From the NCBI GenBank assembly GCA_022414725.1, contig CM039463.1, positions 74,982,466-75,046,465 on the forward strand: 64,000 bases of DNA. Direction: 5' to 3'. Below, one piece after another: positions 19,846 through 28,801 of this stretch. Positions within the stretch are counted from its first letter, which is position 1; each line of letters opens with the position of its first letter. Source of the DNA: Microglena sp. YARC (taxonomy: Eukaryota > Chlorophyta > Chlorophyceae > Chlamydomonadales > Chlamydomonadaceae). The position numbers were made by a program, and so were the translations under genes. Under the pieces are notes generated by a model. It was not told the DNA's origin, did no database searches, and was given only the letters and a program-made list of their open reading frames with translations.

Positions 19846-20866
19846 ATTGACGGCCGGACGTTATATATTAGTAGGCTATGGAGATCCTCGATTGCTCGAA
19901 TCCTCGAATCAGACGTTTTCATTTTTTTTTTTACTTTTAAGTCTTTACTACTTTTACATCTAGTTAAATAGAAACCTAGTTAAATTGAAACCTTAGATGT
20001 GAATCTGAAACTAATCAAACCCGTTATATATTAGTAGGATATGGAGATCCTCGATTGCTCGAATCCCTCTCTTCCTTTTCCGTTCTGGCCTGGTGCGATT
20101 TCAGGTCGTATTTGGCCCTTGCTCATCGCACCCCAAATCTCTAGTTTGACGACAAGGCACTGGGTGAAATCGCACCGTGCATTTCCAGTTTCGCGTCTGC
20201 CTCCCCTTAGTCATCGCACATACATCAGTACCAAAGTCAGTTAGGGCTTGCAAGTAACAGCCCCGGGTGTTGAAAAACTCGCGCCCCCTTTTTTGACCCC
20301 AACTGACGCCATGAGCACGAGTCACACGCGCCAGAAGACGCTTCCTGTCGAAAAGTATAATACCATCTCCAGCCTTTTCGAAGCCTTTCCCTTGCTTCCA
20401 CAGCTTCGCACGACTGGGATTGCTTTACTCCTACAGTTTGCTTCGATTTGCTTGCTTCCATAGCTTCGCTTAGTATTGCTTTCTTTGCTTCCATAGCGAG
20501 CTTCGACCTTGACCGCTAGCTGCCTCGAAGCGCAGGGGTATCAGGGCTACTAAGAGATCTAGGGAGCCTATCTGACCAGCTGGCTGGGTGGGCTTTTGGA
20601 TTGTGCGGTTATTCTCGCTCTTTGGAGTGTGCGGCCCTTTTTCCCACACTGACCATGTGGGTTCAACAACCGGGGTCCGAATTGAAAGTTCTGGTTTGTT
20701 CCACTTCGTGTTCGTTTGGTCACACTTTTAAGCTGGTGCTATTATAAGAGGCTAAGCGGGACCAACAATAGCATTACAATCTCTAGTTGTGTAACAAGAT
20801 CTGGCCAACAATAGCACCACATGATTCTAGTTTTCGAGAATTTTAATTCCTTAAAAATAACCCTGG

Positions 20867-21445
20867 TTTTTCCGTCGGTATCGCAAGTATATCTGGAAAT
20901 GGAATTTGGATATCTAGAAATCAAGGTGTATAGATGACGGAATGGGCTGATGAAACTTATGGAAGTCGCGGTTACAGTATCAATTCAATGTTGTTTTTCG
21001 TGGGTACCGCACATAAATCTGAAGTTGAAATGCTGACCACAATTTCCAAGTTGCATTATTCATCTGAGAACGTTTGGTCTGTCACATTGATTTAAATACC
21101 TGGATTTTCGTGGGTATCGCACGGATATCCGGTGTACCAAAAAGCTGGTTCAGTTTTCCAACATTGAATGGATTTATCTAGTTTTTACGTACAATCAGTA
21201 ATCTGCTTGAGTCCTCATACACAGCAGGATTACTATGTTTAATCAGGTTACGATTGAATTCCCGTGGGTCAAAGGAATGCAGAGTACCTCTGGAATGGTG
21301 TAAAAGTTTTTTAAGTCTTGATCCTAATAATCAGTCACCTGCCTACAGTACAGTAATCAATTACAGTAATATAATGTATGGTCATAAAGGAACAACTGAA
21401 TATGTTGACGTAATTATTGTTTTTTGTGGGTATCGCACAAGTAAC
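20867..21445. repeat. Four diverged copies of TTTTCGTGGGTATCGCAC
   Basis: Copies lie near 20867 (CCGTCGGTATCGCAAG), 20995 (CGTGGGTACCGCACA), 21105 (CGTGGGTATCGCACG) and 21421 (TGTGGGTATCGCACA). Each is followed by a variant of ATATCTGGAGTT. Related ATCGCACC words occur at 20100-20220. Nothing else is recognisable in 20250-21740. Confidence 0.6.
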
Positions 21446-21757
21446 CTGAGTTAGAAGTATGTACTAGAGTAAATGTGTCTCATGCTGTGCATTGCGCAAC
21501 AGTAAATTGTGCACAATCTCAGTTAGGCAATTGGAGGTCGTAGACATCCAAGCTCAAGCAATTGGACATCCAAGTTAGTCTTTAAGGCATTCAGCACGTA
21601 ACGCATCAGGTACAAGTGGTAGTGCATATGATTTGCATTGACACAGGCTTCATACATTCTGAATGCTTGTTGGAGGTTCTACATAGGATGGGTAGTAACG
21701 GGGCCACGAGAAGCATCACTATTCATGTGTAACCTGAGTTCATCCGATGCTTTCTCT

Positions 21758-22191
21758 CTAGATGCTGTGACAGAAGGTGGAGTTGGTACTTGGTAGTGGC
21801 ATGTCTGGGTCATCATATATCATTTTTGCAGGTTGGAGTGCCTGTTTGAGCCTTGCGAAGTGTTCAGCACGTAATTCAGTTGCGTGCACACCTAGACCAG
21901 GCGTTACAGGATTCTCGTCAACTGCCTCCTGGTTGAGGGTGCCCTCGGAGTCGATATCCGGGATGTTGGCACCGGCAGTGTTGTCATTACCCTCATAGTC
22001 GTCTCGCTCCAGGTCTTGGTTGCGTTGAATGTTGTCGTCGTCGTCATCTTGCAGTGCATCGGCATCGTGGAAGTAGCGTGCAGTGTTCATGAAAGCCTCG
22101 TGAGATGACTTGTAGGCATAAGTCTTGTCATCGTCGCTGTACATGATGGTGCGCAAAATTTCTTCACTGCAGGACCTGCATGAATGAAGAG
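21758..22191 (-). CDS. Hypothetical acidic 3' exon
   Basis: An open frame whose probable start is an acceptor (TTCATTCATGCAG just above 22180); the open frame itself extends further upstream to 22312. The product contains a run DADALQDDDDDNIQ and other acidic stretches, and ends with PLPSTNSTFCHSI. No family recognised. It may be the last exon of a minus-strand gene beginning near 23249, or part of the 19.8-23.7 kb inserted unit. Confidence 0.35.
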
Positions 22192-22598
22192 GTTGGATAC
22201 ATGTAAATAAATTACAATTTGTACATCCTGATTGACATTCCGAGAAATTTCCGCCACCAGCGAAGACAGCCCTGATAGTCAGTATCTCAAATCCAATAAT
22301 GTATCGCAACAACGAAGGCTGGTCTCAGGCATTAATAAAAGAGGTCATGACTAAAATGATGAATCACGAATGAGTACAAGTTGTTCAGGCTGTACATGCT
22401 CTGAGTGTGTGATGACTCTCCAGATTGCACTGAATTGGGACTCGCTCATACCCCTGCCTTGGCCCCTGTTTGCCCATGCAGATGAGGGAAAGCTGCTGGT
22501 CATATGCATACAAATAACACCCCCATGTGCATACCATCTTGACAAATTGATCCTTGAACCAAATAAAAACCCTAGGTGCTCATCCCATCAACCAAACA

Positions 22599-23249
22599 TT
22601 AGGTATGTCCCAATTCCATACAATTCCAAAGGAATCCACGCAATTTCAACAACTGGCACAGGGTGAAGTATCCTGGTACCTCAGTCAAGATCGGAGTGGC
22701 CACATTCCTTGTGCCGGGTACTACTCCTGCGCGGTGGTTCGCTGGGATTGGCGGCGAATCTCCACTCCACAAATTGATGAAGTCCTGCCCCCTGGTGTCA
22801 TGGACAGCGCCACACCTGCAGTGCCACGGATGATCGAGTTGGGGCTGGATTTCAAGAATCGGAACAGGAATTGACCGCATCGAGATGGCGATCAACCATC
22901 GGAGGATGCAACCAAGAGCACCGGCGAACCATAAAACATGCCCGGAGCAGGGATGTAAGTTGCAAGAGTCACCCACCTCTTGCCTCGGTCTCGACGGTGA
23001 CAGGCTGCAGACTGAGGCGACTGCTGGACATGCTGAAGGCGCTGCATTCTTGAGCAATTTAGGCCTCATCACCCCCCCCCCCCCCCCCCCCCGGCATAGC
23101 CATTTTGTAGGTAGAAGCGGCGGATCGGAAGTTGTATCGCAAAGTTCTCCAGAATTCTCCAGAATTTCACCCATGGTGACCGCGTAGAAGGTCTCCGTGC
23201 TAGTCCAGACGAAGCCCGCGAGGAGAATGAAGGCGAAGAGCTTGCTCAT
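22599..23249 (-). CDS. Hypothetical ORF with signal-peptide-like N-terminus
   Basis: Starts with a true ATG at 23249. The first residues, MSKLFAFILLAGFVWTSTE, look like a cleavable signal peptide (basic start, hydrophobic core). The frame then crosses a 21-base C run on the plus strand (23072-23092), which gives a glycine run and is unlikely to be coding, so an unrecognised intron is probable. Later there is a Cys-rich stretch (PWHCRCGAVHDTRG). No family recognised, and the internal exon structure is uncertain. Confidence 0.3.
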   Translation of the reverse strand: MSKLFAFILLAGFVWTSTETFYAVTMGEILENSGELCDTTSDPPLLPTKWLCRGGGGGGVMRPKLLKNAAPSACPAVASVCSLSPSRPRQEVGDSCNLHPCSGHVLWFAGALGCILRWLIAISMRSIPVPILEIQPQLDHPWHCRCGAVHDTRGQDFINLWSGDSPPIPANHRAGVVPGTRNVATPILTEVPGYFTLCQLLKLRGFLWNCMELGHT

Positions 23250-24270
23250 GACAAGGGGTCACGAATGGGGTCAGGGGACCTACGGAGAGGATGCGAGGGA
23301 GTGGGGTCGACAAACGCGAAATGGCTGATACTTCACGGGTAGATCTGGGTAGATATGACAGTTATGGTGACAGCTTGAAGACGAAGGGCAGCGTATGTTT
23401 TTTTTCGACCCCACTTCGACTTCGACCCCATGACAGCTATGGCCGACACAGGCGATGACGGGCGCAGCAGACCGAGCATGCTGGAGTGGGTACGCGTATA
23501 ACCACAATATATAACCACGAGCATCGCCAGGCACGAGAACTCCAGCCTGGCTGGCTGGCACCATCAATCATTCAAACCAAAATTAATGCGTGGTAAATTT
23601 CGCCTCACAGCACTACAAATATAAAAATATAATTTGCTCGCAACCAGAACGAAATATTTACAAAATCGAGGAATCGAGGATTACCAAACGTTTGCGTCTG
23701 TTTTTAGTAGGATATGATTGACGGCCGGACGTCAGTTGCCATATGAGAAATCGACCTGAATATACGCTGAATATTCGAGTTCTCTCCTACTGGCCGCGAG
23801 CTTTTTTGCTAATCCCTCGAGGCAGAATTCATTGAGGCATGATTGAAAAAGAGTTTGTAAGCCCGGTTCTTTTGCTACCTCGCGAACGGGCACAACTGCC
23901 CATATTTGGGCCGAGATATGCTCCAGTTTGAAAATTGCTGTGAAAATTCAAACGCCAGGCGATACGCGATCCCTCAGAGTATATTCGGTACAGAGATTCG
24001 GTGTGTGTGGCGGGAGGGAGGGGGGGGGGGGGGGGGGGCATTACGTAACTTGCCCCCGTGAACTCCAGGTAGGTTATTATGGCTTCCGACTGCTTCCGAT
24101 TTTCTTAAACTGAATCCCACCCAAGGAGGGGTCAACTTCTAACCAGAATGACCCCATCATCAAACTTTGTAAATATCATAGAGATAGAGGATGAAGAAGC
24201 CGGTTTTATTTCTTGATTTGGCTGGTAGAAAAAAAGTAATGGTCCTCGAAAGTTTGGGGACGCGGGACCG

Positions 24271-24307
<37 letters not shown>
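23072..24307. repeat. Poly(C)/poly(G) tracts
   Basis: Pure C at 23072-23092, pure G at 24020-24038 and pure G at 24272-24307 (36 bases). The sequence around them (23280-24450) has no recognised gene. Confidence 0.85.
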
Positions 24308-24993
24308 CGAGGGAAAAATCTGACATTTAAAAAAAAACATTGTACTCTCTAGGCACTTTTTTCTAGCCCTCAGAATGACATGGGAGTGGAACTAGGGTGT
24401 TCATCTACTAAATACCACTTCATTTATGCTATTGGGGTAGAGATTACCACCAGGTCAGAGGGGGGGGTCCAGGGCAGGGTACTTCAAAGCGCGCGCTTTT
24501 GCGCTTTTGAGCGCTGACTTTTTGACACCCTTGCGCGCTATAGCGCAGATTTTTGCACCCCCTGTGCGCTTAGCGCGCTGTCTTTTTGAACACCAGTGCG
24601 CTTTCCTCTTTTCAGTCTCTCACAGAAAGCGCTGAAATCGCAGTCCCCCTGTGCGCTTTCTCAATTTTTGAGTGACAGTCACTGACTCATTGAGTGACTG
24701 ACTGAGTGACTCAAGGGGTGGGATTCAAATAATGTGACAGGCAGCCATCCTGACTAGGTAGCAATGTAGCAGCACGCGGCGAGCCGTCGACCGTGCAATT
24801 TGAACGCTAACGGAAACGACCGTATTCTGGACTCTTAAATCCAACACCCGGCAGAGTGCGGTTACGTCAAAATCCTATCTCAGGGCTTATTCAACGCTTC
24901 CGTTCCTCGCCCCTGCTCATCTGCTGCTCATCTGTTGCCATTTCGTAACAGCTAACTGCTCAAGTCTGATAGGCTCCTTCTAACCCACCACAC

Positions 24994-25118
24994 GTAAGTT
25001 TGATTGTGTCTGAATCGACGAGTCGAGTACTCTTTCAGCTTGTTGAGTTGTGACCTGCCGAATTCTTGGAAACGCGCTGACATCAAGTGCCTGAACTTTT
25101 CCTTTCCCCCTTGTGCAG
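24994..25118 (+). other. Putative 5'-UTR intron, related in sequence to the coding intron downstream
   Basis: Donor GTAAGTTTGATTG and acceptor CCTTTCCCCCTTGTGCAG. It shares GTAAGTT(T/C)GATTG, GCTT(G/A)TTGAGTTG(T/C)GACCT and TTGTGCAG with the intron at 25429-25571, in the same order. Confidence 0.5.
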
Positions 25119-25346
25119 TCCTTGTCCTCGACTCCTCGTCGCCCAGTCGCCAAGTCGGAGTCCTCGCTCCTCACTTCTCCTCCGCCACCTCCTTTTCACT
25201 CTCCTCCTCCTGCTCCTCCTCTCTCTCTTCCTTTCCGCCTCCTCCTTCCTGCTCTACTCGCCTGTCGCCTCTGCTGCTTGAATCTGCTCGCCTCTGCTGC
25301 ACTCCTAGTCACCCCTACCGCTCTCCTAGTCGCCCCTACTGCTGCG

Positions 25347-25924
25347 ATGAGCAAGCAGGATAACCCGACGAAGAAGGCCAAGACCGCTGGGGTCCCGACA
25401 GCGAAGACCAAGAACTACTGGGCCACGAGTAAGTTCGATTGCTTGGGTACATAATTTGATCGAGCTGTATCTGTGTGTGTTTGCTTATTGAGTTGCGACC
25501 TATGTCCTGGAATCTGCTGCTGGATGCCATCATATCTTCTTGGCTAAATCAACTGCTTCCACTTTGTGCAGCCGGATTCGTTGCCGTTTCTGCGTCCCCG
25601 ACGAAGCGGAAGGGAACCATTGCGGCTGCACTGGATGCTTCAGCCGGTCCTTTGGCCTTGCGATGTTCTGTCCCTGCTCCACGAGACACTCCCACTCCAT
25701 CCGTGCATGCTTCAGCCGGTCCTTCAATTTGTAACAGGTTTCCACCTCCAATTTGTAACAGGTTTCCACCTCCCCCCCCTCCCCCCACACCCACAAGAGT
25801 CTCTCTGGCACCCCACCAGTTCACCAGCAGCACAAGAAAAGCGCTGGGGAAAAAAACGGTTGCGCGCTTAAAGCGCATTTTTTTTTTTAGCACTTTTTTT
25901 GAGGCTTTTGGAAAGCGCTTATAG
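25347..25924 (+). CDS. Small two-exon Lys/Pro/Ser-rich protein inside the GCGC element
   Basis: Exon 1 is 25347-25428, the intron 25429-25571 (GTAAGT...TTGTGCAG), and exon 2 25572-25924. Joined in frame this gives 144 codons. The N-terminus has a basic, nuclear-localisation-like stretch (MSKQDNPTKKAKTAG). The middle is Ser/Pro/Thr-rich, with a duplicated ICNRFPPP unit followed by a proline run, and the last 25 residues are encoded within the GCGC-rich terminal repeat. No catalytic motif seen. It could be the start of a hAT-type transposase whose core is lost. The upstream CT-rich 25119-25346 would be 5' UTR. Confidence 0.4.
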
Positions 25925-26039
25925 CGCTTATAGCGCAGATTCTTTTTTCTCCAGTGCGCTATAGCGCTTATAGCGCTTATCGCGCAGATTCTTTTTTCTC
26001 CAGTGCGCTATAGCGCTGGTCAAATTGGCCAATTGAAGT

Positions 26040-26600
26040 ATCTTTCTCTCTTTTCTCTCTAGTCCAGCCTGTGAGGGCAATTGCACTTACTTAGTTAGTC
26101 CGAGGGCTATTGCAGATAGTCCGAGAGCCTCGCAATTTGAATATCTCATGGTTTCACCTCTTCAGCCACCCCCTGACTCACTGAGTCTCACTAATCTGAT
26201 ATGGGGGCAAGCAACAGTAAAAAATAACTAGCATGCAGAAACGTAGACCAGCTTGTTAAGCGGAGGGCATCAGTGGTCCGAAAATCTGCATGCTGCACGC
26301 ACTAGAGGGTTTACAAATTTGCTCGGGCTATCCTAATAACGCGCGTCATGTGGTACCCTGATAGGAGCCCTACCGTGGGACAAGTGCTATAGTAACACAA
26401 CTATGTCAACAATGACAAACAGCTGTGAATCTGCATCTAGAGACGCTTGCACAACAAAACAACCCTAGCACCAGCATTAAAAGTGCAATACATGAACAAA
26501 TAAATAGTACGCCCTATTACGAGGAGTGAGGTTGACAGGGCCAGCCCGATTGCCTGCACTGTGCCAACCACCAACTTCAAAGTGGAAACATATCACGGAC
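26040..26600. other. No recognised feature
   Basis: Mixed-composition sequence without long frames, tandem repeats or known element ends. Confidence 0.4.
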
Positions 26601-26604
26601 GATT

Positions 26605-26810
26605 TCTATGCAGCGTCGCAAGCGGCGGCTTAAATTGGCGGAGAGAGTTTGCAACGGAGCGACAGGTGGCAACGAAAGCAAGTTACATACGAGACCGTTG
26701 GCTGAAGTGTCAATCTTTGTCTTGGAGGGGGGAGTTGGACGGTCTAACAGGCAACGGGGTAACTTTGGGCGCTCCCACCCCCCCAGAAGAGGAGACTCTT
26801 CCCAAATGTG
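26605..26810 (+). repeat. Dispersed GCGTCGC repeat, copy 6
   Basis: TTCTATGCAGCGTCGCAAGC, GGCGGAGAGAGTTTGCAACG, GACAGGTGGCAACGAAAGC, CGTTGGCTGAAGTGTCA and GGGTAACTTTGGGCGCTCCC match the module. It lies directly upstream of the 83-bp repeat array, outside the inverted duplication, so the family is genome-dispersed. Confidence 0.8.
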
Positions 26811-26859
26811 CGATTCCACCCATGCCGCGGAGCTGCCTAGAAGCAGGGAAGCTAGCTAG

Positions 26860-28450
26860 AAGCTGCTGCTCATCATTAACTAGGGCCAGAAACGACCGGA
26901 AATTGCACCACGACTGAATAGGCAGCCAGGGAAGCTTCCTAGAAGCTGTTGTTCATAATCAACTAGGGTTAGAAAATACCTGAAATTGCACCGCGATAGA
27001 AAACGCAGCCAGGAGAGCTGCCTAGAAGCTGCTACTCATAGTTACCCAGGGCAAACGACTACCTGAAATTGCACCACGACTGAATATGCAGCCAAGGGAG
27101 CTGCCTAGAAGCTGCTTTTCGTAATTTATTAGCTGTGTGTAGGGGGGAAAACGACCTGAAATTGAACCAATGCTGAATAGGCAGCCAGGGGAGCTGCCTA
27201 GAAGCTGCTTCTCATAATTAACTAGGGCTAGAAAAGACCTGAAATTGCACAACGACTGAATGTGTAGGGTCAAAAACAACCTGAAATTGCACCATGACTG
27301 AATAGGCAGCCAAGGAAGCAGCCTAGAAGCGGCTGCTCATAAATAACTGGGGCAAAAAACGACATGAAATCGCACCACAACTGAATAGGCAGTCATGCGA
27401 GCTTCAACTGCAACAAACAGTTTATGAGCAGCCTTATAATTTGAAACCTCGATATCATATATCTACGCAAAGGAAATTTCACCTGGACTGAATATGCAGC
27501 CAGGGAGCCTCCTAGAAGCTGCTGCTCAAAATTAACAAGGGCCAGAAAATACCTGAAATTGAACTACGCCTGAATATGCATCCAGGGGTGCTGCCTAGAA
27601 GCTGCTGCTTATAATCAACTAGGGCCAGAAAAGACCTGAAATTGCAACATGATAGAATATGCAGCCAGGGGAGCTGCCTAGAAACTGCTACTCATAATTA
27701 ACTAGGGCCAGAAACTACCTGAAATTGCACCACAACTGAATATGCAGCCATGGGAGCTGCCTAGAAGCTGCTTTTTGTAATTTATTAGCTATGTGTAAGG
27801 GAGAAAACGACCTGAAATTGAACCACGACTGAATAGGCAGTCAGGGGAGCTGCCTAGAAGCTGCTTCTCATAACTAAATAGGGGCAGAAACTACCTGAAA
27901 TTACACCACGACTGAATATGCAGCCTGGGGAGCTGCCTCGAAGCTGCATTTTGTAATTTATTAGCAATGTGTAGAGGGGAAAACGACCTGAAATTGCACG
28001 ACGACTGAATAGGCAGCTAGGGGAGCTGTCTAGAAGCTGCTGCTTAAAATTAACTAGGGCTAGGAACGACATGAAATTACACCACTACTATATAGGCAGC
28101 CAGGGAAGCTGCCTTAAAGCTGCTGCTCATAATTAACTGGGCCCAGGAGCAACTTGATATTGCACCACTATTGAATAGGCAGCCAAGGGAGCTGCGTGGA
28201 AGCTGCTGCACGTAATTGACAAGTGCAAAAAACGACCTAAAATTGCACCGCTACAGAATCGGCAGCTAGGGGAGCTGCCTAGAAGCTTCTGCTCGTAATT
28301 TATTAGCAACGTGTAGGGTCAAAACAACCTGAAATTGCACCATGACTGAATAGACAGTCGAGGGCGCAGCCTAGAAGCTGCTGCTCATAAATAACTAGGG
28401 CAAAAAACGACATGAAATCGCACCACAACTGAATAGGCAGTCATGCGAGC
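26860..28450. repeat. Satellite-like array of about 82-95-bp units
   Basis: About 17 diverged units with GACCTGAAATTGCACCACGA, CTGAATAGGCAGCCAGGGGA, GCTGCCTAGAAGCTGCTGCT and CATAATTAACTAGGGC. Some units have the longer GTAATTTATTAGC(T/A)(A/G)TGTGTAGG linker. The AGCTGCCTAGAAGCTGCTGC core also occurs in the LRR arms (4090, 13920, 14510). No open frame extends across several units. Confidence 0.88.
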
Positions 28451-28474
28451 TTCAACAGCAACAAACAGTTTATG

Positions 28475-28695
28475 CGCAATCTTATAATTTGAAACCTCTA
28501 TATCGTACATCTCACAGAGGTTCTACACGTGTCTACATTTACAAGATTACGCGCACCCTTCAAATTTGAAACCTCAATATCGTATATCTACGCAGAGGTT
28601 CTACACGCGTCTACATTTACAAGATTATGCGCACCCTTATAATTTGAAACCTCTTTATCGTATCTCTACGCCGAGGTTCTACACGCGTCTACATA
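28475..28695. repeat. Tandem repeat of about 87 bp, three units
   Basis: TTTGAAACCTC(T/A)(A/T)TATCGTA, GAGGTTCTACACGCGTCTAC and ATTTACAAGATTA(T/C)GCGCACCC recur three times, just beyond the 3' end of the second LRR gene. Confidence 0.85.
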
Positions 28696-28801
28696 TGGCT
28701 ATGTGGTTTCCGTTATTCATGCCGAGCTGCAATGACAGCTGGGGACGACATATGGGACCTCTAAAAACTATTGAATTTTCATCTTCCTCTTTTTCCCTCC
28801 T

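Larger units (their letters stand above)
19846..23732. other. Segment bracketed by a 17-bp direct repeat
   Basis: GATTGACGGCCGGACGT occurs at 19846-19862 and 23716-23732. Just inside, TTAGTAGG(C/A)TATG occurs at the left (also repeated near 20031) and at the right end. ATCCTCGATTGCTCG on the left is roughly complementary to CGAGGAATCGAGGAT (23669-23683). This arrangement suggests an inserted unit with target duplication, but no transposase was recognised. Confidence 0.45.
24476..26035 (+). mobile_element. GCGC-rich, hAT-like element (non-autonomous or truncated)
   Basis: Both ends are packed with AGCGC/GCGCT words: 24477-24690 (AAGCGCGCGCTTTTGCGC and so on) and 25853-26015 (TATAGCGCTTATAGCGC, repeated). 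The left end reads CAGGGCAGGGTACTTCAAAGCGC-like, and the far right ends TTGAAGTA, giving a short inverted repeat TACTTCAA. Dense subterminal motifs and CAGGG-type ends with CAAAGCGC resemble hAT transposons. No 8-bp target duplication could be found, and no transposase core is present, only the small spliced ORF inside. Confidence 0.4.
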
